This document shows positions 23,330 through 35,047 of a DNA stretch of 64,000 nt, piece by piece. The position numbers were made by a program, and so were the translations under genes. How positions within the stretch are numbered: position 1 is the first letter of the stretch; each line of letters begins with the position of its first letter. The notes under the pieces are model-generated. The model did no database searches. It was not told the DNA's origin and worked only from the letters and a program-made list of their open reading frames with translations. Source of the stretch: Trachythela sp. YZ-2020 (lineage: Eukaryota; Cnidaria; Anthozoa; Malacalcyonacea; Clavulariidae); assembly GCA_016169945.1 (NCBI GenBank), contig JADLSH010000279.1, forward strand, positions 2,604,001 to 2,668,000, read 5' to 3'.

Positions 23330-23789
23330 TCTAAAAGCTAGGAACATAGTTTAAGACGGACGAAATTGTATTAATATAACAAGCTTCCCAGAACAGAATT
23401 TCCAAGTAATATATATTTAAACACATTTTATGCATATTTGTCTTCAAGTAAGTTTTGGTTACAACATCAATTATTAAAGTGATGATGATTGATCTCTGAC
23501 AAAGTATGTCAATGAAGGTCAATGTTTATTTTCATAACTCAAAAGTGAAACTGCGCACAAATTTAGCCTTGCATTTGTCTTGTAGTAAACACTCTCTATA
23601 TAGGCCAAAAAATTAGAGCATTATAGCAAAGAAAATAATTTAAACATATTTTTACTTTAAGTGCGAAACATTTAGCGATATTCGTGGAATTGAAATTCCA
23701 AGTAGTATTTAAACATGTTTTAATTATGCATACTTTTCGTTAATGAAGATTTGGTTGCGGTAAATAGATTGATCTGTTATGACTCACGC
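23330..23789 (+). promoter_or_regulatory. Diverged promoter-like repeats upstream of Kelch gene 3
   Basis: One recognisable unit starts near 23379 with AACAAGCTTCCCAGAA. A second, much diverged piece ends at about 23785 with GATCTGTTATGACT, where the next element begins. Confidence 0.5.
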
Positions 23790-24856
23790 GGCATGGTGGA
23801 AAAAGACGGACTACGGAGTGCGGAGTCTATCAAAAAGCCCTTTTACGCTAGAGCCTATATAGGCAATCCATAATTAATTAAGGTCGTCTGCGAAGTAGGC
23901 TAAAGGCTCTTTTCCACTCGTCGCAAAACCAACTCGCAAGCTCGCTGCGAGTACTTTCATCCAATCACAATGCTCGACAGTTTATTTTAATTACATGCAA
24001 GAACTCGCAGCGAGTTGGTTTTGCGATGAGTGGAAAAGAGCCTTGTAAGGCAATCGATTCTTGTCATACTCTGTCTTTTCCACCACACTGGGAAGGGGTG
24101 GGGGGGGGAAGGGAGGGGAATGGGAGGAGGCGAAGGAGGGGGAAGGGAGAGGGAGCATGCCAGAGGAAGTGTTAAGCTTATTAACATTCAATTTTAACTA
24201 TTTAATAGAAACTCTATTTAATAGAGACTAAGCTACCGTCATATAGTCGTTTTGACGTCACATAATCTAAACAACAGCAGCAGACGAATATTAAGACAAA
24301 ACAATTAACCTACAAACAATTTTTTCTTTTTTGTTTAAGCTAAACTACGGACAATAGTCCTATAAAAATTCAAGATCATTTCAAGATATCTATTAAAACA
24401 AGTCTATGCACAATAGTTTGTCGAAAATACATTGCTTTTAGCCGTCCTTTGGATTTCTCAAGATGTCTATTTTGTTTTCTAAAGTCTAAATAATAGTCAG
24501 TGAATAGAAATGCTTAAATCGCTTCGCGCCTCGCAACACTACACTAAACTTAATTTGAATATTTCAAAGATCTGTTACACAAAAATCATTATACGTGTCA
24601 AACAATACTTTGTTGTGCATGTTATCGAACCGGTAATTCGAAGCAAGATCTATGATATGATGTTCTAACCCGTTTCTCTCGCAATTATGTAAGTTAAAAA
24701 CGAATGTTAAGCTTAAAGAAACACTTTTTTGACAGACTCCTTCACTTCGCGTTTTTCACTCCGCGCCCCGTCTTGGCATGGTGGACAGAATCTAATGAAT
24801 CTCCGTACTCGGTACTGCGCACTCCGTACTCTGCACTCCGTCTTTTCCACCATGCC
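23790..24856. mobile_element. Terminal-inverted-repeat element inserted in the Kelch gene 3 promoter
   Basis: The left end GGCATGGTGGAAAA and the following GACGGA are mirrored by the right end at 24841-24856 (TCTTTTCCACCATGCC). The promoter sequence broken at GATCTGTTATGACT on the left resumes right of the element at CTCTGAAGTGGTCTTATGAT. About 30-40 bp of the usual proximal promoter are missing. A tandem of short CGTACTC/GCACTCC motifs sits near the right end. No transposase seen. Confidence 0.72.
23905..24042. mobile_element. Nested foldback element, 138 bp
   Basis: Left arm GGCTCTTTTCCACTCGTCGC and right arm ending GCGATGAGTGGAAAAGAGCC are inverted repeats over about 35 bp, continuing into ACTCGCAGCGAG. 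It lies inside the larger element at 23790-24856. Confidence 0.8.
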
Positions 24857-25026
24857 AAACACTCTCTGAAGTGGTCTTATGATATAACGCCACGTCACCA
24901 GAGTATTTTCTTTCATTATGAGCAAGGAAACTCTAAGACACGGTCTGTCAAATCTGTCTTTCAAACAACGATATCAAAAGTATACTTAAATAGAAAAGCG
25001 AACGATTTCTCCCGTTTCGAAGAGAA

Positions 25027-26625
25027 ATGGCGAGGAGAAATTCCTTTGGCGGGTACGAAGAAGAAAGGTTTCAAAACAAAGTAGATATTAGACTACTGTG
25101 CCCTATTTGCTTCAGGGTAATAAAAGATCCGGTACAATGCCCGAATGAACATCACTTCTGTGGCTCGTGTATTCGAAAGCACTTGCACGAAAACTCCAAA
25201 ACCTGTCCAACGTGCAAACACCATCTGACGGAGGAAACTTTGACGAGACCACCGAGATTTTTGACCGAAACGTTGGAGCGTCTCAAGATTCGGTGTGATA
25301 ACGCAAGCCATGGTTGTCAAGAGTTGATCGAGCTTGAATTTCTCGATCGGCATGTCAAGGAATGTGGCTATTCACCAACACGTTGTACAAACACGGGCTG
25401 TTCTGAAGTCATCAACCGACACGAGCAAGAACGACATGAGAATGAACTTTGTCGTTTTCGTATGATTGTTTGTGACGAATGTAAGCAACAAGTGTTACGC
25501 AAGTCGAGTCGTGTCCATCCCTGTTTCATCAGGAAAGAAATGGACGATTTAATAAGAAATATGAAGGAACTCAAGGATAAAGAGTTGACTCAAGAAGAGT
25601 TTATTCGGAACCTGAAGACAGAAGTTGCCTGTCAAAATGATGTTATTGATGATCTACGCCGCAAAATGAATAACATGAAATCAGAAATGGAATGCCTTAC
25701 CAACGACGCGACCGAGAGATGTGATCTATTCACCGGGAGACGAAAGATATTTATTTGTGGGGGGACAGATGCTAAGACTGCCCTTAATTCCGTAGAGTCG
25801 TACAGCTGGCCGGAGAATTCCTGGACACTAGAACCAGCAATGAAAGAGAAACGATCAGGTCCTTCAGCATTTGTATACGAGCGGCAAATATATGTCAGTG
25901 GCGGATGGATTGGGACCGGGCCCACTGACAGTATTGAAAGCTTGAATGTGGACAACGAACGCATAGAATGGATCGAGTCTCCTGTCAAGATGCCAATCAA
26001 GTGTCGTGGCCACGGAATGGTTTGTAATGAAGATAGAGCAATTTTGACTGGTGGACGTACTGACGGTGACAATGTTTCAGACGGGATTTACGAAATTAAG
26101 CTAACTCCCCCATACACGACGAAGTTATTGACCCAGATGCCAGAGCCACGATGTTACCATGGTTGTCAGATTATTGACAACCAGGTTGTGGTTGCTGGCG
26201 GACAAACATCAATATACATCAAGGACACTAAAAACACCGTATATGTATACGACATTAACAATAAAGAATGTCAAGCCTTACCTCCACTGCCTTCTCCTAT
26301 GTCTGGGATGGCTACTGTTAGTTATAAAGGTAATGTACTTTTGATCGGAGGCGTTAATGAGAAAGATCAAACATTGAACACAGTACTCATGTACGAAGTG
26401 AAAACAGGAAAAATTAAGATGTTACCTTGCCTTAATCATAAAAGATCAGCAAGTGCAGCAGTTATCACTGGCAATGTTATCATTGTCATGGGTGGTTATA
26501 ATTATGAAACTAAAACATGGCTCAATTCAGTCGAGTGCTTAGACTTAAGTACCAATGTATGGAGAGAACTGTCACCAATGACAACTAAACGAGCTTATGC
26601 ATCTGCAGTTCTTAAACCAATTTAG
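25027..26625 (+). CDS. RING / zinc-finger / Kelch protein, paralogue 3
   Basis: Intact 532-residue frame with the same order of RING, NRDP1/TRAF-like zinc fingers, coiled coil and about six Kelch blades as paralogue 1. All RING Cys/His ligands are kept. The coiled coil is slightly shorter than in paralogue 1. Kelch-loop variants include GGTDAK, KRSGPSAF, GGQTSIYIK, GGVNEKDQ and GGYNYETKTWLN. Unlike the other copies its leader (TTTCATTATGAGCAAGGAAA) resembles the inverted promoter copies, and the direct repeat array has been disrupted by the element at 23790-24856. Its expression may therefore differ. The leader also holds an extra stretch (about 24985-25020) not seen in the others. Confidence 0.9.
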   Translation: MARRNSFGGYEEERFQNKVDIRLLCPICFRVIKDPVQCPNEHHFCGSCIRKHLHENSKTCPTCKHHLTEETLTRPPRFLTETLERLKIRCDNASHGCQELIELEFLDRHVKECGYSPTRCTNTGCSEVINRHEQERHENELCRFRMIVCDECKQQVLRKSSRVHPCFIRKEMDDLIRNMKELKDKELTQEEFIRNLKTEVACQNDVIDDLRRKMNNMKSEMECLTNDATERCDLFTGRRKIFICGGTDAKTALNSVESYSWPENSWTLEPAMKEKRSGPSAFVYERQIYVSGGWIGTGPTDSIESLNVDNERIEWIESPVKMPIKCRGHGMVCNEDRAILTGGRTDGDNVSDGIYEIKLTPPYTTKLLTQMPEPRCYHGCQIIDNQVVVAGGQTSIYIKDTKNTVYVYDINNKECQALPPLPSPMSGMATVSYKGNVLLIGGVNEKDQTLNTVLMYEVKTGKIKMLPCLNHKRSASAAVITGNVIIVMGGYNYETKTWLNSVECLDLSTNVWRELSPMTTKRAYASAVLKPI

Positions 26626-26854
26626 AATGTATTCAATTGAACTGTTGGGACAAAACTGTTTAAGTATACTAGCGTATATAATCCTATATGTAAGAATATC
26701 ATATCATTTTAAACAGTTTATTATATACTATATATATCCGTATAATTAAGATAATTAGTCAATGTAGCATAAGATATATTAGTATACTGTATATAACATG
26801 ATAGTTTTATCACTATTTAATACACAATATTATATCGTATAGAAGTATTTCATT

Positions 26855-27160
26855 AGTCCACTACACTAAACTAACTTTATTTATACTGGATAGCTCTATC
26901 AGTTCTAAACTGTTCTCCCTAGAAGTTCAGTAAAGACCATCCCTTATTGATCCAGTGTTACTACAGGAGAAAACCTAAACTAAACTAACTTTATTTATAC
27001 TGGATAGCTCTATCAGTTCTAAACTGTTCTCCCTAGAGGTCCAGTAAGAGTCATCTCTTATAGATCCAGTATACAGGAGGAAAGTTGAACTAAACTAACT
27101 TTATTTATTCTAGACTGTTCTCCCTAGATTTTCCTTTCGGTCCAGTGTTAAAATATAAAG
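26855..27160. repeat. 114-bp satellite downstream of Kelch gene 3
   Basis: About two and a half units with CTAACTTTATTTATACTGGA. The last is degenerate and merges into TTTTCCTTTCGGTCCAGTG, a variant also seen after gene 5 near 39340. Confidence 0.85.
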
Positions 27161-28159
27161 AGGAAATCGGAGAAGCCAAAGAAAAGCTGTGATGTTTGGT
27201 AAAGTCAAACATGAAGCACTCTTCTCAAATGTGACTGAGATAAAATTATATTCAGACAACAGCATATTGCAGGAATTCAACCAGGCTCACACAAGTGAAA
27301 GACATATGCACTAACCACTGTCTCATCAACACTCCAACTACCATATTCATGTTGCTCTTGCCGGTATAGGTGTAGTAGGAATATTAATCCAAGCCAAATT
27401 TCCCAAATTGTCCTTAAAATTTCACAAATGCTCTTTTCCAAGCAGGAAAAAGAATACCTCATGTTTGCATAAATGTGACCTCTATCAAACTGTGACAATT
27501 TAAGCAAGTTTAACAAATAGTTGACGTGGTACGTGTTTTGGACAAAAGCTCAACAAATTTTTATATCGATAAAATAACATGCTCAGGCCGAGGAATATCA
27601 ACTAATATACAAGTTCCTCTTGAATTGCTTATCACACTGTGACAGTTTAAATAAGTTTAACCAATTTGACGTGGAGTTTTGCACAAAAGCAAATTCATTT
27701 CATTATTTTTGAATCGTTAGCTGCTTAGGCTAAGTAAAAGTGTGTTTCCCTGTGATCTGAAAGGGATAGTCTCCTTAAATATTTTAACATATATAAACCC
27801 TGGTTAACAAGAGTGTTTGTATGGGGAGGGAAGGGGTGCCTATTGTGGTGGCCTTATTGCATATTCACCAACACGTTTGAGACTGGAGAAACGACATAAT
27901 TGGTTTGCAAAACCCAATTTTTGATATCGTTGTTTGAAAGACAAATTGTTCAGACTATAACCCCTTTGTTGGATTTCACGGCGACAACCAGTCCATCTAA
28001 ACCGAGAAAAACTGATAAACTTCGAGCAAAGTCTCTTGACAAATGGCTTTTAAAAGTATATTGTTTCTGTTTAGATTGAGTGGCTAATGTGAAATCCAAC
28101 AAAAGCCTTTGCGGCCAACGCTGGACTCCCCAGTGTTAAATTGTAGAGACATTGTCTTG
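27160..28159. other. Inter-gene spacer, no gene
   Basis: The first half (27170-27720) matches the spacer after gene 5 (about 39375-39790), so it belongs to the duplicated unit. The rest leads into the inverted promoter copy. At about 28035 is a decayed form of the TTGACGAAG motif found in the other units. Confidence 0.5.
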
Positions 28160-28590
28160 GAGTTTCCCTTCTCACAATGAAAGAAAATAACTTTTTGATG
28201 TGTAACTATATCACAAGACCAGCTCAGATAGTATCGATATCAAACTGTGTTCTTTTGTAAGTCATAACAGATCATTTTAGCGCGATAAAAGTGAATTGAA
28301 GAAAAGAATGCATAAAATGTGTTTAAATATTACTTGGAAATTTCTGTTCTCGGAAGCTTGTTATATATTAGTACAATTTCATTCCTCTTAACCTATGTTC
28401 CCAGCTTTTACACAAGTATAAAGTTAAAGTAATACAACTTTTTCACCAAATGCTGGTGTTTTTGGCAGGGCAGACACTAAATCATTCGCAGTTTCACTTC
28501 TGATAATAAACATTGATATTTTGTTATAGACACATAATTAAACCACGCAACGAAGCATAGATATCAAACTGTGTTCCTTTGCAAGTCATA
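28160..28590 (-). promoter_or_regulatory. Inverted promoter copy after Kelch gene 3
   Basis: Reverse complement of a promoter unit and leader, with TTCTCGGAA near 28352 and the inverted IRF-like motif (GTTTCACTTCT) near 28491. There is no long frame beside it. Confidence 0.55.
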
Positions 28591-29017
28591 ATGCATCATT
28601 TTAACAGTTGAGTATGAATTGGAAGACAGTTATGTCTAAAATGTTTTTCAAGTGCACTTGACAGTTGACACGAAACTCTTTGTTATACTAAACGAAAGAA
28701 CCCCTAAAACTGTTCAGTAACTTTTTTATAAATTTCTATTTTCAAGTTCAATTTTTGAGATATTCCGTTTTCTTTAATAAAGCAATACAACCAACATGAC
28801 GTCACCATAAATAACGAGGCATCAGTGAATGTTATATTTCTTTGCTTGTATTTAACGAAATCATTTGGAACAGACAATGTGTGTTTATTTCTCCTACAGC
28901 ATTAATCATGCTGATCCTTAAATAATTTCGTTAGAAGATAACAAAGATATAAAGCCTTCACTAAAATCTCATTATATGTGATATAGAGCGGGCCCGACTT
29001 ATCATAGAAGCATTAAC

Positions 29018-29320
29018 ATGAAAACGAGGCCAGTTGGGCAGCCGTTTATGTATAAGGGGTCCATGGGTGAACTAAAGTGTACTACACGGGTGATCGGTCT
29101 GGACGAAGTTGGGGAAAGAATAGTTTGTTCGTCTTTGTATAAAAGCCTCAAAAGACGGCCATCCGTCAGTACGAACTATCTGGCGTGCGTTGTTCGTCTA
29201 CAAATACGATCTTGCGTGCGCAGTCTTTATGACGGATGGACAGGCTATGCGTATAAATACGTCATTATATTAGACGAACTATCCAGCAAAACTTTTTCGT
29301 TCGTCATCCATAGGCCATAG
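29018..29320 (+). other. Conserved 100-codon frame in tail block, unknown
   Basis: Starts MKTRPVGQPFMYKGSMGELK and is closely similar to 21385-21594 up to where that copy is interrupted. It contains the empty site for the 21595-22350 element. No recognised domain. It may be non-coding, since copies after genes 1 and 4 lack it. Confidence 0.3.
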
Positions 29321-29832
29321 TTAGCAAATTTTCGCAACAAAACCAAGATGGCATGCCTTGTTACATGACCATTGCCAGTATAGATCACGCTATTCTAGCT
29401 AGTTCGTCTGAATACTGAGTAGTTCGTCTTGTGTTTCCACTAAGATTGACGAGCCTTCACACAGGTTATCCGTCTCTAGCATAAATCTTGAAAAATATTT
29501 CAATCTTTTTAAAAGGTAGTTGAAAATTCAATTCAACTAAAATCTCGCCAATCTCTCTGTTTTTCACTACATGGCATTGTCTAATTCCGAAATCTTTTTT
29601 CTTTGCTGATGTTCCATGTTCTTACCAGTTTACAACAGGCATCGCTATCCAGTGCCTTATTGAGATCAATGTGGCTGACACCAACCTGATGACTTGGATA
29701 TTCTTTATATAGTGGGAAGCTTGTTATTTTAAAACAATTTTGTTCCTTTTAAACAATGTCTTGGCTTTCAAAGTAAGTGACAGCTCTAAAATCTAAATTG
29801 TACCAGATTTGTCAGAAATATATGCTAGTATA

Positions 29833-29915
29833 AGTTCCTCTCGTACTGAGCAGAATTACTATTGCAACAACCATTCAACAGTTGGATAAAACCATATGGT
29901 AAAACTAACCTGTCT
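29833..29915 (-). pseudogene. Second fragment of 28S rRNA
   Basis: Minus-strand sequence with AGTACGAGAGGAAC and AATAGTAATTCTGCTC, as in 28S rRNA. It diverges after a CATATGG insertion and ends at a T-run near 29920. It is paralogous to 22891-22986 within the duplicated unit and keeps the rRNA bases AATTCTGC better. Confidence 0.78.
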
Positions 29916-29939
29916 TTTTTAAATATTTTTTCTTTGCTG

Positions 29940-30215
29940 CCCGAGCACTCGATATGACGTTACGATACGTTTGAAGTGGAAAACGGCCTATGCCAATTAA
30001 TTACATGTTTGGAGTAGGGCTCTGTTTAAACTACCTTGCGTAGCTAAATCAGTAGCCTGCATGTGCACAGATCTACTTATTTGGCTCCTTATTTAGCAGC
30101 CTCATTTATAGGGCAAAACCAGACCACCCGAAAATTTCAAGGCGGCAAATAAGTAGGTCTGTGCTCAGGCTATTAAATCGGATATCGCTGTATAAATGTT
30201 GATTAAACAAACAAA
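29940..30215. repeat. Unit-boundary block with internal hairpin (copy 3)
   Basis: Close copy of 10345-10625, again with the foldback of about 120 bp and followed by two CATTGCCAGTATAG motifs. Confidence 0.7.
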
Positions 30216-30534
30216 AATATAATCGGGGAAAATCTGGGCTAATTTGTTCTCAGAATCATTGCCAGTATAGATAACGCTTTTCTAGGTGGTTCGTCTGGAT
30301 AGCTCGTCTTCTGTTTATAGTTTATAATTTGACAGACGATATGTCTATAAATATGGTGTTAGGCGAACTAGAACCATGCATTGCCAGTATAGATCACGCT
30401 ATTCTAGCTTGTCCATGTAGATTGTTTGTCTTATGTTTACACTACGATAGGTGTTCCGTAAGATAGTGTCTCTATCATAATTCAAGCCAAAGAAAAAGTC
30501 CGAAAGTGAAACTCTATTAGAGAGACCTTATTGT

Positions 30535-31771
30535 TCTAATATAACAAGCTTCCCAGAACAGATTTTCCAAGTAATATTTACACAGATTTTATGCATACTT
30601 TTCTATAATTAAACCTTGGTGGCAGCGCTAAAATGATGCATCACAAGTTACAAAAGAACGCAGTTTGATATCCATGCTTCGTCATCAAAATATCAATGTT
30701 TATTACCAGAAGTGAAACTATGAATGATTTATGGTTTTCTCTGTCAAAAACACCAACATTTGGTGGAAAAATTGTATTACTTAACACTATACTTGTTTGA
30801 AAGCTAGGAACATAGTTTTAGAGGAATTAAATTGTGTGAATACAACAAGCTTCCCAGAACAAAATTTCCAAGTAATATTTAAAGACAATTTTATGCCTAC
30901 TTTTCTTTAATTAAACCTTGGTGGCAGCGCTAAAATGAGGTATTATGACTTACACAAAAGAACACAGTTGATATCTATGCTTCGTTGGGTGATCTAATCA
31001 TCTTGCTAACAAAATATCAATGTTTGTTATCAGAAGTGAAACTGTGAATGATTTAGTGTCTGCTCTGTCAAAAACACCAGCATTAGGTGGAAAAGATGTA
31101 TTACTTAACACTATACCCCATGTCTATTCTGTGACTATACTTGTTTAAAAGCTAGGAACAGAGTTTTAGAGGAATTAAATTGTATGAATATATAACAAGC
31201 TTCCCAGAACAAAATTTCCAAGTAATATTTAAACACATTTTATGCATACTTTTCTTTAATTAAACCTTGGTGGCAGCGCTAAAATGATGTATTATGACTT
31301 ATAACACAGTTTGATATCTATGCTTCGTTGGGTGATTTAATCATCTTGCTAACAAAATATCAATATGTTTATTATCAGAAGTGAAACTGTGAATGATTTA
31401 GATTTTATTGTCTGCCCTGTCAAACACACCAACATTTGGTGGAAAAGTTGTATTACTTCAACACAATACTTGCTAAAAGCTGGAAACATAGTTTAAGAGG
31501 AATGAAATTGTATTAATATAACAAGCTTCCCAGAACAGAATTTCCAAGTAATATTTAAACACATTTTATGCATACTTTTCTTTAATTAACTTTGGTCGCA
31601 CTAAAATGATCTGTTATGACTTACAAAAGAACACAGTTTGACATCGATACTATCTGAGGTGGTCTTATGATATAACGACCCACCATCAGATCCATATTTC
31701 ATTACGAACAAGGAATCTATCTAAGACAAGGTCTTTACAATCTGTCTTTCAAACAACGATATCGAAGAGAA
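30535..31771 (+). promoter_or_regulatory. Promoter-like repeat array upstream of Kelch gene 4 (4 units)
   Basis: Unit starts near 30542, 30844, 31194 and 31520, all with TTCCCAGAA. AGAAGTGAAAC occurs in each of the three full units (near 30708, 31032 and 31378). The last unit leads into the conserved leader and the ATG at 31772. Confidence 0.6.
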
Positions 31772-33382
31772 ATGGCGAGGAGAAATTCCTTTGGCGGGTA
31801 CGAAGAAGAAAGGTTTGAAAACAAAGTCGATATTAGACTACTGTGTCCTATTTGCTTGAAAGTAATAAAAGATCCAGTGCAATGCCCGAATGAACATCAC
31901 TTCTGTGGCTCGTGTGTTCGAAAGCACTTGCACGAAAACTCCAAAACCTGTCCAACGTGCAAACACTATCTGACGGAAAAAACTTTGACGAAACCACCGA
32001 GATTTTTGACGCAAACGTTGGAGCGTCTCAAGATTCGGTGTGATAACGCAAGCCGTGGTTGTCGAGAGTTGATCAAGCTTGAGTTTCTCGATCGGCATGT
32101 CAAGGAATGTGGCTATTCACGAACACGTTGTACAAACACGGGCTGTTCTGAAGTCATCAACCGACACGAGCAAGAACGACATGAGAATGAACTTTGTCGT
32201 TTTCGTATGATTGTTTGTGACGAATGTAAGCAACAAGTGTTACGCAAGTCCAGTCGTGCCCATCCCTGTTTCATGAGGAAGGAAATGGACGATTTCGCGA
32301 AAAAGACGGAGAAAGATATGAAGGAACTCAAAGATAAAGAGCTGACTCAAGAGGAGTTTATTCGGAACCTGAAGACAGAAGTTGCCTGTCAAAATGATGT
32401 TATTGATGATCTACGCCACAAAATGAATAACATGAAATCAGAAATGGAATGCCTTACCAACGATGCGATCGAGAGATGTGATCTATTCACCGGGAGACGA
32501 AAGATATTTGTTTGCGGAGGGAGTGATGATAAGACTACCCAAAATTCCGTAGAGTCGTACAGCTGGCCCGAAAATTCCTGGACACTAGAACCAGCAATGA
32601 AAAAGGGACGATTAGGTCCTTCGGCATTTGTATACGAGCGCCAAATATATGTCAGTGGCGGATGGATTGGGACCGAGAACACTGACAGTATTGAAAGCTT
32701 GAATGTTGACAGCGAACGCATAGAATGGATCGAGTCTCCTGTCAAGATGCCAATCAAGTGTCGTGGCCACGGAATGGTTTGTAATGAAGATAGAGCAATT
32801 TTGACTGGTGGACTTACTGACGGTGACAATGTTTCAGACGGGATTTACGAAATTAAACTAACTCCTCCATACACGACGAAGTTATTGACCCAGATGCCAG
32901 AGCCACGGTGTCACCATGGTTGTCAGATTATTGACAACCAGGTTGTGGTTGCTGGCGGACAGACATCAGAGTACGCCAAGGACATTAAAAACACCGTATA
33001 CGTATACGACATTAACAATAACGAATGTCAAGCCTTACCGCCACTGCAATTTCCTATCGCTAGCATGGCTACTGTTAGATATAAAGGTAATGTAATTTTG
33101 ATCGGGGGCTTTAATGAGAAAGCTCAAACATTAAACACAGTACTCATGTACGAAGTGAAAACAGGAAAAATTAAGATGCTACCTTGCCTTAATCATAAAA
33201 GAGCAGCAAGTGCAGCAGTTATCACTGGCAATGTTATCATTGTCATGGGTGGCTATGTTAATGAAACTAAAACATATCTCAATTCAGTCGAGTTCTTAGA
33301 CTTAAGTACCAATGTATGGAGAGAACTGTCGCCGATGACAACTAAACGAGGTTATGCATCTGCAGTTCTCAAACCAACTTAG
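31772..33382 (+). CDS. RING / zinc-finger / Kelch protein, paralogue 4
   Basis: Intact 536-residue frame. RING ligands, zinc fingers, coiled coil (FAKKTEKDMKELKDKELTQE) and about six Kelch blades are all present. Variants in the Kelch loops include GGSDDKTTQN, KGRLGPSAF, GGWIGTENTD, PRCHHG, GGQTSEYAK, PPLQFPIASM, GGFNEK and GGYVNETKTYLN. The RING half differs from paralogue 1 at only a few positions (for example HYLTEK and LIKLEF). It is expected to act like the others as a RING ubiquitin ligase with a Kelch recognition domain; no substrate can be deduced. Confidence 0.9.
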   Translation: MARRNSFGGYEEERFENKVDIRLLCPICLKVIKDPVQCPNEHHFCGSCVRKHLHENSKTCPTCKHYLTEKTLTKPPRFLTQTLERLKIRCDNASRGCRELIKLEFLDRHVKECGYSRTRCTNTGCSEVINRHEQERHENELCRFRMIVCDECKQQVLRKSSRAHPCFMRKEMDDFAKKTEKDMKELKDKELTQEEFIRNLKTEVACQNDVIDDLRHKMNNMKSEMECLTNDAIERCDLFTGRRKIFVCGGSDDKTTQNSVESYSWPENSWTLEPAMKKGRLGPSAFVYERQIYVSGGWIGTENTDSIESLNVDSERIEWIESPVKMPIKCRGHGMVCNEDRAILTGGLTDGDNVSDGIYEIKLTPPYTTKLLTQMPEPRCHHGCQIIDNQVVVAGGQTSEYAKDIKNTVYVYDINNNECQALPPLQFPIASMATVRYKGNVILIGGFNEKAQTLNTVLMYEVKTGKIKMLPCLNHKRAASAAVITGNVIIVMGGYVNETKTYLNSVEFLDLSTNVWRELSPMTTKRGYASAVLKPT

Positions 33383-33619
33383 AATGTATTTAATTGAACT
33401 GTTGGGTCAAAACTGTTTAAGTACATTAGCGTATATAATCCTATATATAAGGATATCATCTCATTTTGAACAGTTTATTGTATATTATATCCGTATAATT
33501 AAGATAATTATTCAATGTAGCATAAGATATATTAGTACTGTATATAACTTGTTATTTTTATCATTATGTAATACACAGTATTAATAATTGCATCGTATAT
33601 AAGAAGTATTTCATTTGTC

Positions 33620-33905
33620 CAGTGTTACTACACGAGGAATCTGAAGTAAAAAGACTTTAACAATTGACTCTATTTATACTGGATAACCTTATCAGATCTA
33701 AACTGTTCTCTCTAGAGATCAAGTAAGAGCCATTCCTTATTGATCCAGTGTTACTACAGGAGGAAACCTAAACTAAACTAACTTTATTTATACTGAATAG
33801 CTCTATCAGATCTAATTAAACTGTTCTCCCTAGAGGTCCAGTAAGAGCCATTCCTTATTGATCCAGTGTTACTACAGGAGGAAACCCGAACTAAACTAAC
33901 TTTAT
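33620..33905. repeat. 114-bp satellite downstream of Kelch gene 4
   Basis: About two and a half units of the same family, beginning with the shortened TATACTGGATAACCTTATCAG form as after gene 2. Confidence 0.85.
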
Positions 33906-34004
33906 AATTGGTTTTCAAAACTCAATTTTTGACATCGTTGTTTGAAAGACAAATTGTTCAGACTATAACACTTTTGTTGGATTTCACGGCGACAACCAGC
34001 CAAT

Positions 34005-34635
34005 CTAAACCGAGAATATATACTTCGAGCAAAGTCTCCTGACGAAGAGCTTTTGCTTGAAACGTCTAGAAGTATATTGATTCTGTTTAGATTGAGTGGC
34101 TATAAGTGAAATGTAACAAAAGCCTTTTGCGGCGAATGCTGGACCCCCCAGTTTTAGATTGTAAAGACATTGTCTTGGAGTTTCCCTGCTCATAATGAAA
34201 GAAAATAACTTTTTGATGTGTCGTTATATCATAAGACCACCTCAGATAGTATCGATATCAAACTGTGTTCTTTTGTAAGTCATAACAGATCATTTTAGCG
34301 CGACTAAAGTGAATTATAGAAAATTATGCATAAAATGTGTTTAAATATTACTTGGAAATTCTGTTCCTGGAAGCTTGTTATATTAATACAATTTCATCCC
34401 TCTTAAACTATGTTTCTAACTTTTAAACAAGTATAGTGTTGAAGTAATACAACTTTTCCACCAAATGCTGGTGTTTTTGACAGGGCAGACACTAAATCAT
34501 TCGCAGTTTCACTTCTGATAATAAACATTGATATTTTGTTATATTTAGATAATTAAACCACGCAACGAAGCATAGATATCAAACTGTGTTCCTTTGTAAG
34601 TCATAATGCATCATTTTAACAGTCGAGTATATCAG
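34005..34635 (-). promoter_or_regulatory. Inverted promoter copy after Kelch gene 4, with short minus-strand frame
   Basis: About 34190-34600 is the reverse complement of the Kelch promoter, with TTCCTGGAA near 34366. The minus-strand 62-codon frame at 34005-34193 is almost identical to that at 20350-20538. The plus strand here (about 34040-34070) carries CTGACGAAGAGC, a T-loop, then GCTTGAAACGTC. Confidence 0.5.
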
Positions 34636-35047
34636 AAGACAGTTATGTCTAAAATGTTTTTCAAGTGCACTTGACAGTTCACACGAAACTCTTTCTTACA
34701 TTAAACGAAAGAACCTCTAAAACTGTTCAGTAACTTCTTTTATAGATTTCTAATTTCATGTTTCGTTTTTGAGATACTCCGTCTTCTTTAATAAAGCAAT
34801 ACAACCAACATGACGTCACCATAAATAACGAGGCATCAGTGAATGTTATATTTCTTTGCTTGTATTTAATGAAATCATTTGGAACAGACGATGTGTGTTT
34901 ATTTCTCCTACAGCATTAATCCTGCTGATCCTGAAATAATTTCGTTAGAAGATAACAAAGATATAGAGCCTTCACTAAAATCTCATTATATGTGATATAG
35001 AGCGGCCCCGAATTATCATAGTGTTTCTTTGTGTGTTTGCGTGTTTC

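Noticed and set aside
24060..24180. G-rich stretch as a quadruplex regulator
   Set aside because: It lies inside a transposable element with many similar purine runs; nothing singles it out as functional.
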